The position numbers and the translations under genes are program-made. The notes under the pieces were generated by a model, which saw nothing but the letters and a program-made list of their open reading frames with translations, did no database searches and had not been told where the DNA came from. DNA of 64,000 nt from Chromatiales bacterium (lineage in GTDB: Bacteria > Pseudomonadota > Gammaproteobacteria > Chromatiales > Chromatiaceae). Below are positions 56,990-64,000 of the stretch, one piece after another. Positions within the stretch are counted from its first letter, which is position 1, and every line of letters begins with the position of its first letter. The DNA is taken from NCBI GenBank assembly GCA_028280505.1, contig JANQLO010000060.1, forward strand, positions 25,064 through 89,063. The letters run 5' to 3'.

Positions 56990-58329
56990 TGCATCAGTCA
57001 CTGTTGATTAAAAACGCTCGGCTCGTCAACGAAGGGGAGGAGCGCGAAGGCGACCTGCTCGTGGTCGATGGACGTATTGCGCGCGTCGGCGGCGAGATCG
57101 CCGCTGAGAATGCCGAAGTGCTGGACGCGATGGGTCAGGTGTTGATGCCCGGCATGATCGACGACCAGGTACATTTTCGTGAGCCCGGCGCGACCCATAA
57201 GGGCGATTTGGCGGCCGAGTCGCGCGCGGCGCTCGCCGGCGGTATCACCAGTTTCATGGAGATGCCGAATACCAGGCCGCAAACGGTGACCGTGGCGGCC
57301 TTGGAAGACAAATACACCATGGCCAAAGGGCGTGCCTGGGGAAACTATGCGTTCTACCTGGGAGCGACCAATGACAACATCGATGAGATTCGTCGGCTTG
57401 GTCGCGATCAGGCCTGTGGCGTAAAGGTTTTCATGGGGGCATCGACCGGTAGCATGTTGGTCGATGATTCGAACGCTTTGGAGAAGATTTTCGCCGATGC
57501 GCCGACGCTGGTTGCAACGCATTGCGAGGATACGCCGACCATTTTGGCCAACCAAGAGGTGTACCGCGAACGTTACGGCGAAGAAATCCCATTACGTTTT
57601 CATCCGCTGATCCGCAGCGAGGAGGCCTGTTGGCAGTCGTCATCGATGGCGGTCGACCTGGCGCGCCGGCACGGTACTCGCCTGCATGTCTTGCACTTGA
57701 CCACGGCGCGTGAACTGGCCTTGTTCGAGCCCGGACCCATCAGCGGTAAGCGGATTACCGCCGAGGCCTGTGTGCATCATCTGTATTTCAGCGAAAAAGA
57801 TTACGCGCGGCGCGGCAACTTCATCAAATGCAATCCGGCAATCAAAGGCAAGGCCGATCGCGATGCGCTTCGGGCGGCATTGGCCGAGGATCGTCTGGAT
57901 GTCATCGCGACCGATCATGCGCCGCACACGCTGGATGAAAAACTCGATCCTTCATACTTCAAGGCGCCGGCAGGTCTGGCCTTGGTACAGCACGCGTTAT
58001 CGATGGCACTGGAACTGGCGCGTGACGGCGTCATGTCGCTGCCTCAGGTGGTACGAAAAGTAACTCATGCGCCGGCCGAGCTGTTTAAGGTACGCGATCG
58101 TGGTTACCTGCGGGAGGGCTATTGGGCCGATCTGGTGTTGGTCGATATGGATACGCCAAACCGTATCGAACGTGAGCAGGTGTTGTATAAATGTGGTTGG
58201 TCACCGCTCGAAGGCGAGGTGCTGCGTTCGCAGGTAACCGCGACTATCGTCAATGGTCGTGTCAAGTACCGTGATGGTGAATTCTTCGGTAAAGCCGATG
58301 GGATCCGACTCGACTTCGCGCGTGACTGA
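56989..58329 (+). CDS. pyrC: Dihydroorotase (class I type)
   Basis: 446 residues. It begins LLIKNARLVNEGEEREGDLLVVDG and carries MIDDQVHFREPG, PNTRPQT, VFMGASTGS, THCEDTP, HLTTARE and ATDHAPH. The metal motif that is often H-x-H near the start reads Q-V-H here. This Gln-for-His form is seen in one subgroup of dihydroorotases, so activity is still likely. It closes the pyrimidine ring from carbamoylaspartate. It overlaps gloB by one base. Confidence 0.9.
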   Translation: MHQSLLIKNARLVNEGEEREGDLLVVDGRIARVGGEIAAENAEVLDAMGQVLMPGMIDDQVHFREPGATHKGDLAAESRAALAGGITSFMEMPNTRPQTVTVAALEDKYTMAKGRAWGNYAFYLGATNDNIDEIRRLGRDQACGVKVFMGASTGSMLVDDSNALEKIFADAPTLVATHCEDTPTILANQEVYRERYGEEIPLRFHPLIRSEEACWQSSSMAVDLARRHGTRLHVLHLTTARELALFEPGPISGKRITAEACVHHLYFSEKDYARRGNFIKCNPAIKGKADRDALRAALAEDRLDVIATDHAPHTLDEKLDPSYFKAPAGLALVQHALSMALELARDGVMSLPQVVRKVTHAPAELFKVRDRGYLREGYWADLVLVDMDTPNRIEREQVLYKCGWSPLEGEVLRSQVTATIVNGRVKYRDGEFFGKADGIRLDFARD

Positions 58330-58338
58330 GGTTTCGGG

Positions 58339-59190
58339 TCATGCTCTGCCGACAGCGCCCTTGTCGACGCCCTCGTAGGCGTACACTTTGAAGCTGTCCT
58401 GTGGGTATTCGGTTTTCAGCTCGTCGGCGATGTGCTGAGCGATGTTTTCGACGGTCGAATCGTTGTCGATGAGATAACACGCGTCTTGTGCCAATGTCAG
58501 GCCGAAGTCGCCTTGCGCGCTGCGATAGCCGAATTCATAGCACTCCTGGTCGCCGCGTCGGCTGGTGCCGATCAGGTCTTCGCGTGTGCCGATGTAGATA
58601 TCTTGCCAACGTGCGGCCCAGACCTGTTCGAGATCGCCGGCACGTTGGTCGTCGCGATAAATCACCAGGCGTGAACGGTGGCCGTGGGCGATACGCTGAC
58701 AATTGCCGGCATGGTGTTTGAGTCCGTGGGTGTAGTGATAAAAAGGGCCGTCTATGGGCTCGGGCCAAAGCCGAACATGGATGGCGTTCACGTTCTCCGG
58801 CGTGTGTGGCAACAGATAGTCGCCGACGATCTGCGCCAGACGATCCGGCGCGATCCGCTCCACCGGGACGAGCCGAATGGCATCGCGCGGTGAACGGTGC
58901 TCGATTTCCCGCCCGTCTTCGAGACGGAAGTTGAGATACAGGCCGTTCGGGTAGTCGGATACCTTCAGCCCATCATAGTCGGCCGGTACGATCAGTTTGT
59001 GATCGAAGTGGTCATCGATCAACTGCTTTATGGTGCGTTTGATTTCACCGAAATCCAGCACCATGCCTTGCTGATCCAATTCGCCATCGAGTTCGATGTC
59101 GGCCTGCCAGCTTTCGCCGACTAGCCCGCGCGATGGACTGAGGTAAGCGAAATCGATCACCGTCAGTCGATGTACGAATAACGTCCTCAT
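58339..59190 (-). CDS. Tandem 6-pyruvoyl/6-carboxy-tetrahydropterin synthase-fold protein
   Basis: 283 residues from the ATG at 59190; one at 59208 has GGAG too close. Two PTPS (QueD-like) modules lie in tandem. The first (1-143) has GMVLDFGEIKRTIKQLIDDHFDH and PENVNAIHVRL but lacks the zinc histidine pair, reading GESW where HGH is expected. The second (150-283) has the zinc-site residues THGLKHHAGNC and AHGHRSRL, plus STVENIAQHI, but not the GmvvDF element. A complete active site may therefore form only between modules. The family acts in queuosine or pterin synthesis. The product here is inferred. Confidence 0.8.
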   Translation of the reverse strand: MRTLFVHRLTVIDFAYLSPSRGLVGESWQADIELDGELDQQGMVLDFGEIKRTIKQLIDDHFDHKLIVPADYDGLKVSDYPNGLYLNFRLEDGREIEHRSPRDAIRLVPVERIAPDRLAQIVGDYLLPHTPENVNAIHVRLWPEPIDGPFYHYTHGLKHHAGNCQRIAHGHRSRLVIYRDDQRAGDLEQVWAARWQDIYIGTREDLIGTSRRGDQECYEFGYRSAQGDFGLTLAQDACYLIDNDSTVENIAQHIADELKTEYPQDSFKVYAYEGVDKGAVGRA

Positions 59191-59220
59191 ATCTTCAGCA
59201 TACTCCAATTGACGGGTTTG

Positions 59221-59715
59221 CTAACGCATCCCGCGGCTTTCACGCCATTTCCACGGTGCGACGGGCTGAGGATCGGACCAAAGGCCGCGTCGTTCGTGCC
59301 GGGCCAGTCGCTCGGCGGTCGCGTAAGGATGGTCTTCGGGAAGCGCGTTCTGTGTCACCCGGGTCTGCCAGGCCAGGCCGTCGCGTATCAGATCCAGGCC
59401 GATATCGCGATCCTTGTAAGTGATACGCCCGGTCAGCCAATAACCGTCGCTCAGTTCGCTCGTGACCACCACGAAGGCGCCGACAAGTGTGTGGCGTAAT
59501 CGGTCGGCGGCCTTTCCGCCCCAGGGTTGATTGGGTTCCGGTGCGTCGATACCGGCGATTTCGATACCGTACTGGGCATGTCCGACTTGAAGAATCAGGC
59601 TATCGCCATCGACGATGCGCAGCACCTGGCCGGGTAGCTGACGTGCGCTTGACCCGGCGGCCAGTAGCAGCGTGGTCAGCAAAACAAAATTGCGGTACAG
59701 GCGGGTGTTTTGCAT
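59221..59715 (-). CDS. Secreted staphylococcal-nuclease-like (TNase) protein
   Basis: 164 residues. A signal peptide (FVLLTTLLLAAGSSA) precedes an SNase domain: GQVLRIVDGDSLIL, EIAGIDAPEPNQPWGG, GRITYKDRDIGLDLIRDGLAWQTR and a C-terminal LARHERRGLWS. It is a calcium-type nuclease acting outside the cytoplasm. It is the last chromosomal gene before the broken tRNA-Thr. Confidence 0.88.
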   Translation of the reverse strand: MQNTRLYRNFVLLTTLLLAAGSSARQLPGQVLRIVDGDSLILQVGHAQYGIEIAGIDAPEPNQPWGGKAADRLRHTLVGAFVVVTSELSDGYWLTGRITYKDRDIGLDLIRDGLAWQTRVTQNALPEDHPYATAERLARHERRGLWSDPQPVAPWKWRESRGMR

Positions 59716-59749
59716 GGTCTGCGCTTTATCGGGCGCTAATGCGCGAAGA

Positions 59750-59823
59750 TGGAGCCAATGGGCGGAATCGAACCGCAGACCTACTGATTACGAATTAGTG
59801 GCTCTGCCTTTTCACCACTCCGC
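59750..59823 (-). tRNA. tRNA-Thr (CGU) with replaced 5' half, probably non-functional
   Basis: Reading leftward, the 3' half is tRNA-like: anticodon loop TTCGTAA (anticodon CGT), variable loop, T loop TTCGATT, acceptor strand CATTGGC, then TCCA. The 5' half (ATGCGGAGTGGTGAAAAGGC) does not contain the needed GCCAATG acceptor strand. The anticodon stem ACTAA/TCAGT has a mismatch. The junction with foreign DNA therefore falls near the anticodon loop. This is best read as an attachment-site remnant at the edge of the island to the right. Confidence 0.6.
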
Positions 59824-59917
59824 ATAGTGTACCCTAGCCATTGTTTTTTCTCATATTTTTGTGTCATAGTGGAACATAGCAAAACCGGCCAACACCACCC
59901 TTCGAGGTGCCAAAACG

Positions 59918-61054
59918 GTGCCAAACTTAACCGACCGCACCATCAAAGCCGCCACCGTGCCCGCGCGGGGCAGTGTGACGCTCTGGGACAGTTCACTGAC
60001 TGGTTTTGGACTGCGGGTTGGTCAAGGCGGCACTAAGACATTCATCGTTCTTATCGCCAGCGGCCGACGGCAGAAGATTGGCCGGTACCCCACCATTTCA
60101 CTCCAAGACGCTCGGGCAGCCGCCAAGACCCTGCTGGCCGAAAAGCAACTCGGTCGCTTGCGGCCGATCCGCCTCGCCTATGCAGACGCCGAGGCCGACT
60201 TCCTCACTGAGTGCGCTGCCAAGAACAAGCCGAAGACCGTGAAAGACTACACGCGCCTCTTGCGCACGCACTTCCCGTTCGCCCGCAAGAGCATCGGCGA
60301 CATCACCCCGCGCGATATGGTGAAGCGCCTCAACGCCATCGTGGGGAAACCCTCAGAGAAACACCACGCCTTTGTGGCCGCCAAGGTGTTCTTTACCTGG
60401 TGCGTCAAGCAGCAGCTCATCGACCGCTCACCGATGGAACAAATTGCTCCGCCACCGCTGCCACGCCCCCGCGAGCGGGTGCTCTCCACCGCCGAGTTAA
60501 CCCGTGTCTACCAGACCGCTCGCGCCGGCACGACACCGTTTCATCGCATCGTGACCCTGATTACCTTAACCGGCCAACGACGCAGCGAAATCGCTTCCCT
60601 CAAGTGGTCGTGGATCAAGGATGCACACATCCACTTTCCGACCGACACCACCAAGAATAAGCAGCCCCATACGCTTCCGCTTGTAGATACAGCCACTGCC
60701 GTCTTGGCAACGTGCCCACAGGTAGACGACAGCCCGTACGTCTTTCCGGCGGCCCGCAAAAGAAACGAGCGCACAACCGTCTTCAACGGCTGGTCAAAAG
60801 CAAAAGCGGCATTTGATGTGGAGTGCGGGGTACGTGACTGGACACTCCATGACATTCGCCGCACCGTAGCAACTGGCCTAGCTGCACTCGGCGTAACGCA
60901 GGCCGTTACCGAAAAAATCCTCAATCACACGTCGGGCGACGCCCAATCGCCGCTGGCCCGCGTGTACAACCGCTACCAGTACCGACCAGAGATCAGCACG
61001 GCGCTGCATAGCTGGGAGCAGTATCTGAATGGGCTTGCAGACGACGAAACTTAA
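59918..61054 (+). CDS. Tyrosine-type site-specific integrase
   Basis: 378 residues, start GTG at 59918. The N-terminal DUF4102-like domain (TDRTIKAATVPARGSVTLWDS; GRRQKIGRYPTISLQDARAAAK) is followed by an arm/core domain. The catalytic domain has Arg in TGQRRSEIASLKW, H-xx-R in LHDIRRTVATGL, His in LNHTSGDAQ and the nucleophilic Tyr in ARVYNRYQY. It would insert and excise the island at the adjacent tRNA-Thr. It reads away from the tRNA, whose 5' side it faces. All catalytic residues look intact, so it may be active. Confidence 0.92.
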   Translation: MPNLTDRTIKAATVPARGSVTLWDSSLTGFGLRVGQGGTKTFIVLIASGRRQKIGRYPTISLQDARAAAKTLLAEKQLGRLRPIRLAYADAEADFLTECAAKNKPKTVKDYTRLLRTHFPFARKSIGDITPRDMVKRLNAIVGKPSEKHHAFVAAKVFFTWCVKQQLIDRSPMEQIAPPPLPRPRERVLSTAELTRVYQTARAGTTPFHRIVTLITLTGQRRSEIASLKWSWIKDAHIHFPTDTTKNKQPHTLPLVDTATAVLATCPQVDDSPYVFPAARKRNERTTVFNGWSKAKAAFDVECGVRDWTLHDIRRTVATGLAALGVTQAVTEKILNHTSGDAQSPLARVYNRYQYRPEISTALHSWEQYLNGLADDET

Positions 61055-61222
61055 ATCAGTATGTAGAAAAGAGGCTCTAGAGCAGAGTGTGAACGCGGGC
61101 GTGGCGCGTACCTATCAACGTTCGGATCGACTAAAAAAAGAGCAAAACTGATGCGGCAGTGGGCTGCGTTTCTAGAAAGCTAGCCGTATACTGGCCCGAC
61201 AGCCCTACTCACGGACGGGTAT

Positions 61223-62080
61223 ATGAGCCTTTGCGTCAATAGCGTAATCGTAGCTGAGGTAGCAACCCAGAACGTCACGCTTCAGCCCATCCTGGGCGCG
61301 TATGAGCTGGGATTTGGACTGGCAGTATCAATCCACCAGGCACGAGAACGTGCCTATGAAGTGTCGCTGCGCAATGCTCGCGTTACCGTTACAGGCGCCA
61401 ACAACGAACCCCAAGTACTCGGCTGGGCGTGGCCGGAACGCACTTTTTCAGTCCGCCAAAAAGATTCCTCCAGCCGGAACACGCCACAATTCCTACTAAC
61501 CCTGCAGCCGGCTCAGTTAAAAGGAATCGAAGAACTACGCGGCATCAGTGACCTCAAGTTTGAGCTTCACGCCAACGGTATCGGCTACGACCAAAACGGC
61601 GAAGCACCAGTCGAAGACACGTGGCAATTCGTCGTGCCACGCTCAAAGTGGATTGAACAGCTCGGGCGAGCAAACGCACGCGACATTCTCTTACTAGAAG
61701 TTCCGTTGCCCTTTCCGGATGCTGCGGATGAAACAGCAAAAATAGGCCACATCTTTAAAAATGCAGAGGAGCAATTTCGCGGGGGAAACTACACTGGCGC
61801 GGTAGCCGAAATTAGAAAATTCGTGGAGGCGCTTGGTAAATGGCGGTTTGAACAGGAACATTGGGCAGGCAAGTCACTAAGCCAACTAGCTACGAAGAAC
61901 GAGCGCGAAGCCATGAGCAAGCACGAGCGAGAAACTGCTTTATGGGCCACCATCCGACATTACACGCATCCAGCCCATCACGTGGATAGCGACGGCAGCA
62001 CCTCAGAGTTTTCACGCTCTGAAGCAAAGCTCATATTGACATTGGTAGCAGCTTTGTTCGCTCGTCCGCAAGAACACTAA
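61223..62080 (+). CDS. Island protein of unknown function
   Basis: 285 residues with no membrane segment or signal. The N-terminal half (1-155) is beta-rich and mixed, ending VPRSKWIEQLGRANARDILLLEV. The C-terminal half is helical (FKNAEEQFRGGNYTGAVAEIRKFVEAL, then ALWATIRHYTHPAHHVDSDG). The helical part, with Arg and His in IRHYTHPAHH, recalls HEPN-like RNase or binding modules, but this is a loose impression. It stands alone between the integrase and a convergent transporter. Its GC content is intermediate. Island location makes a defence or stress role possible, but nothing proves it. Confidence 0.65.
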   Translation: MSLCVNSVIVAEVATQNVTLQPILGAYELGFGLAVSIHQARERAYEVSLRNARVTVTGANNEPQVLGWAWPERTFSVRQKDSSSRNTPQFLLTLQPAQLKGIEELRGISDLKFELHANGIGYDQNGEAPVEDTWQFVVPRSKWIEQLGRANARDILLLEVPLPFPDAADETAKIGHIFKNAEEQFRGGNYTGAVAEIRKFVEALGKWRFEQEHWAGKSLSQLATKNEREAMSKHERETALWATIRHYTHPAHHVDSDGSTSEFSRSEAKLILTLVAALFARPQEH

Positions 62081-62198
62081 ATGTGAATTTTAAGATCACT
62101 AGCACGTCTGTATCGTCTTCATACATATAACTATGCGGCATATGCATTTTAAATGGATAGCTAAGCTATCGAAAAAATAGGAGAAAGAAAAGCTTATT

Positions 62199-62873
62199 CT
62201 ATTTTCCTAAAGAAAAAGGGTTAAAGTTTGTATCTCTATCATAATGATCAACCCCTTCCACTTTCTTCACTTTGTTTATGACAATATAGGTTAGAGGCGT
62301 CAACAATACCTCAACAACTGTTTTAATTATCCACCCAGCCAATATACCCTCAAGAAGCAAAGAGGTGGGAAGAACTCCCCATAGCGCAACAACGTAAAAC
62401 ACGGCCGTATTCATAAACTGGCCTACTACCGTAGATGTAATTGTTCGTAACCAAAGAAAACGACCTTGCGTAATAATTTTTAACTTGGCGAGAACATAAT
62501 TGTTAGTGATATCCCCTATAAAAACAGCTAGCCAGCCACCAATCAATACACGTGGAACGATCCCAAATACTGTTTCGTAAGCGTCGCCTCCATCAAAAAA
62601 GGGAGCTGCGGGAACAGCAACAGCTATCTGATAAAACACACCCGCTAACACAGAAGCTAATAGGGTATACCACAGTACTGCCCTAGCACGCGCATAACCA
62701 TATACCTCTGTTATTACGTCGGATATTATGTATGTAAAAGGAAAATATAATACCGTAACAGAAACACCAAACCCGAAAAGCAACACCAGCTTCGCAGCAG
62801 TTGCATCTGATATCAACTGAAAAGCGATATTAAGAACCAGAAAAAGCGTAAGCAGCTTGAAATTATTAGACAT
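62199..62873 (-). CDS. Queuosine precursor transporter (VUT/YhhQ family)
   Basis: 224 residues with about six membrane helices. Family marks are FGFGVSVTVLYFPFTYIISDVITEVYGYARAR, GGWLAVFIGDITNNYVLAKLK and TVVGQFMNTAVFYVVALWG. VUT/YhhQ proteins import queuosine precursors such as preQ0/preQ1. The coding sequence is clearly AT-rich compared with the chromosome, so it was probably acquired with the island. No queuosine synthesis genes are alongside. A preQ1 riboswitch was not found in the short upstream gap. Confidence 0.9.
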   Translation of the reverse strand: MSNNFKLLTLFLVLNIAFQLISDATAAKLVLLFGFGVSVTVLYFPFTYIISDVITEVYGYARARAVLWYTLLASVLAGVFYQIAVAVPAAPFFDGGDAYETVFGIVPRVLIGGWLAVFIGDITNNYVLAKLKIITQGRFLWLRTITSTVVGQFMNTAVFYVVALWGVLPTSLLLEGILAGWIIKTVVEVLLTPLTYIVINKVKKVEGVDHYDRDTNFNPFSLGK

Positions 62874-62910
62874 GGTAATTTAGAGACGGATTAGGAAATA
62901 GACTATTTCG

Positions 62911-63543
62911 TTATTGCTTTTTACGGCCCGATTTCGGCATGCCAACAACATTATCTACTAACGTTAAATTGGCTCTGATCTCTTGAGGGGCCTCAGAAAG
63001 TAACGCGGACACCAGGGTAGATGAGCGACTCGGGGAAAGTTTCTCGTAGTATTCAGCGATACCTTCTCTTTTTTCATTTCCACGAAAAGCAATGGTATAC
63101 CGATTACTACTTCCGTCCACCGTATATTGATAGAATATATACGGCACATCATCCCAATCATAAGGTAGTTGCTTAATTGTTACAAGTTCATTAACCGAGA
63201 TAGAGCTGTCCTTTTTTTCTGCTGCGACTTTCTTAGCAAGCGCCTCAAATATCAAATAGTAGCCACTAACTTCTTCATCGGCTTTAGAGTTAGAAACTAG
63301 AAACAAATAACTTACTTTCTCTCCAAAATTATCTTCGACCGCTTCCGCGAGTCTATCATTAGGTCTTTCAACCTTATTAGCAAGAACAATAACTTGCTTA
63401 AGATTTGGTAAATCTTTCTCGAATATGCCAAGCTCCCCTGCAGAAATAAACCTTGCTATAGAACTCCTAAAAATTATTGTATACAATAGTAAAGCTAAAG
63501 CAGTTACCCCTACAAGAATACTGAATAAGTAATAAATACTCAT
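62911..63543 (-). CDS. Unknown single-pass membrane protein, island operon
   Basis: 210 residues from the ATG at 63543; a longer frame to 63615 overlaps the upstream gene. One N-terminal membrane helix (YYLFSILVGVTALALLLYTIIF) is followed by a soluble domain. That domain has DLPNLKQVIVLANKVERPND, KVSYLFLVSN, YYLIFEALAKKVA and YTVDGSSNRYTIAFRGNEKREGIAEYYE. The tail is basic (GMPKSGRKKQ). No family is recognised. The gene is AT-rich and overlaps the preceding gene by 4 bases, so the two are coupled. Confidence 0.65.
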   Translation of the reverse strand: MSIYYLFSILVGVTALALLLYTIIFRSSIARFISAGELGIFEKDLPNLKQVIVLANKVERPNDRLAEAVEDNFGEKVSYLFLVSNSKADEEVSGYYLIFEALAKKVAAEKKDSSISVNELVTIKQLPYDWDDVPYIFYQYTVDGSSNRYTIAFRGNEKREGIAEYYEKLSPSRSSTLVSALLSEAPQEIRANLTLVDNVVGMPKSGRKKQ

Positions 63544-63821
63544 GCTTCTTCTTTTATGAATAAACCAGTTTTGACTCCAACATAAAACCAGTAAACTATT
63601 GCCAAAATAGCACATGAAAACTGCATTACATATGCATCTCTAAATGGTTTGTTATTGGCTAGCAAAGTTATAAATTTTTCATCGGTCAGCATTTCTGCGA
63701 TTAAAGGGTCTTCATGCACGTCAGCCACACACCTAGTTTTCATTACTTCATCGGCCGGCACCTCGACAACCAATGAATCTCCGCCTACTTCGTCTGAACA
63801 TTTTGTTTCTAGCATCGACAC
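63540..63821 (-). CDS. Unknown small membrane protein, partner of the next gene
   Basis: 93 residues. An acidic N-terminal half (SDEVGGDSLVVEVPADEVMK, EDPLIAEMLTDEKFITLL) is followed by a C-terminal membrane helix (AYVMQFSCAILAIVYWFYVGVKTGLF). It overlaps the downstream gene as ATGA. The tail-anchored layout beside a single-pass partner suggests a two-protein membrane complex; that is inferred. AT-rich. Confidence 0.6.
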   Translation of the reverse strand: MSMLETKCSDEVGGDSLVVEVPADEVMKTRCVADVHEDPLIAEMLTDEKFITLLANNKPFRDAYVMQFSCAILAIVYWFYVGVKTGLFIKEEA

Positions 63822-63985
63822 ATACTTGTCAAACGGAACAGCATATTCTGTTAGAACATTCTTGATACCAGTTAGTACAGAAGAATAGTAAAGTAGTGTG
63901 GAGAGCTGGACCCACCTGATTGGACAGTCAATGGACTGAGATAAGTGCTTCCTCCATCATGAGCAATAGGCTCTAGAGAGAAGCT

Positions 63986-64000
63986 ATGAGACGCAAGAGA
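63986..64000 (+). CDS. Start of a possible IS transposase (first five codons)
   Basis: ATG followed by codons for RRKR, with AGAGAG seven bases upstream. IS3-family OrfA proteins often start with a similar basic run. The 90 bases before it are unlike the AT-rich genes to the left. Too short to confirm. Confidence 0.2.

Larger units (their letters stand above)
59796..64000. mobile_element. Integrated genomic island at tRNA-Thr, right end outside the window
   Basis: The left boundary is placed at the split tRNA-Thr. The region holds a tyrosine integrase 95 bases inside the boundary, genes of unknown function, and a clear fall in GC content from about 62.1 kb onward. No second copy of the tRNA half is seen before the window ends. 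The boundary position is inferred from the tRNA mismatch. Confidence 0.65.

Overview
The window is a stretch of a moderately GC-rich gammaproteobacterial chromosome. It ends on the right in an AT-rich mobile island. The gene content suggests a motile, respiratory gammaproteobacterium: the ispB/rplU/rpmA/obgE, rpsT/murJ and ribF/ileS blocks, type II ManC, AmpD/AmpE, BolA-glutaredoxin, a TusE/DsrC-like protein and DUF1820, DUF1631 and DUF2189 proteins. A Chromatiales-like lineage would fit, but the genus cannot be read from the sequence.

Layout. 1-2.8 kb holds the start of a PhoD-like phosphatase, a cysteine-rich membrane protein, a TusE/DsrC-like protein and an alpha/beta hydrolase-OsmC fusion. 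2.9-18.1 kb is a large co-directional chemotaxis locus: cheY, cheA, cheW, two PAS-containing chemoreceptors, a second cheW, a ParA-like ATPase, a STAS protein, a CheZ-like protein, cheR, cheD and cheB. A short receptor-like gene with its own promoter and a second STAS gene follow. 18.1-20.8 kb has manC and ychF. 20.9-24.0 kb has tRNA-Met, an ammonium transporter, a DUF2189 protein and tRNA-Pro. 24.0-36.5 kb is housekeeping (ispB; rplU-rpmA-obgE-proB; rpsT; murJ-lspA; ribF-ileS; a beta-CASP nuclease). 36.8-43 kb has a zinc-binding-domain chemoreceptor, an MscS channel and a GGDEF/EAL protein. 43.1-45.9 kb is a tightly overlapped minus-strand operon (thioredoxin-like, ampD, a gap, then ampE-btuF). 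46.2-50.8 kb has a DUF1631 protein, two FKBP isomerases around nadC, and a tiny flagellar-rod-like protein. 50.8-59.7 kb has a decayed EgtB-like remnant, another chemoreceptor, grx-bolA, a lone sensor-domain protein, DUF1820, hisI-gloB-pyrC, a tandem PTPS-fold protein and a secreted nuclease.

At 59.75 kb the 3' half of a tRNA-Thr(CGU) gene is joined to foreign sequence. Beyond it lie a tyrosine integrase, an unknown protein, a queuosine-precursor transporter and two unknown membrane proteins. A likely IS element begins at the window edge.

Regulation. Four sites resemble sigma-28 (FliA) promoters: before cheY, before the receptor-like gene at 16478, before the CZB receptor at 36795, and before the receptor ending at 51412. 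This ties dispersed receptors to the flagellar/chemotaxis regulon. A sigma-54-type site precedes the ammonium transporter.

Most unusual points. (1) Three different proteins of the chemotaxis locus end in a shared acidic-ELF tail. Two of them, including a receptor-like membrane protein, also carry a CheZ-like D-xxx-Q motif. (2) A 75-residue protein looks like a flagellar rod/hook protein reduced to its two ends. (3) The split tRNA-Thr marks an island of unknown content.
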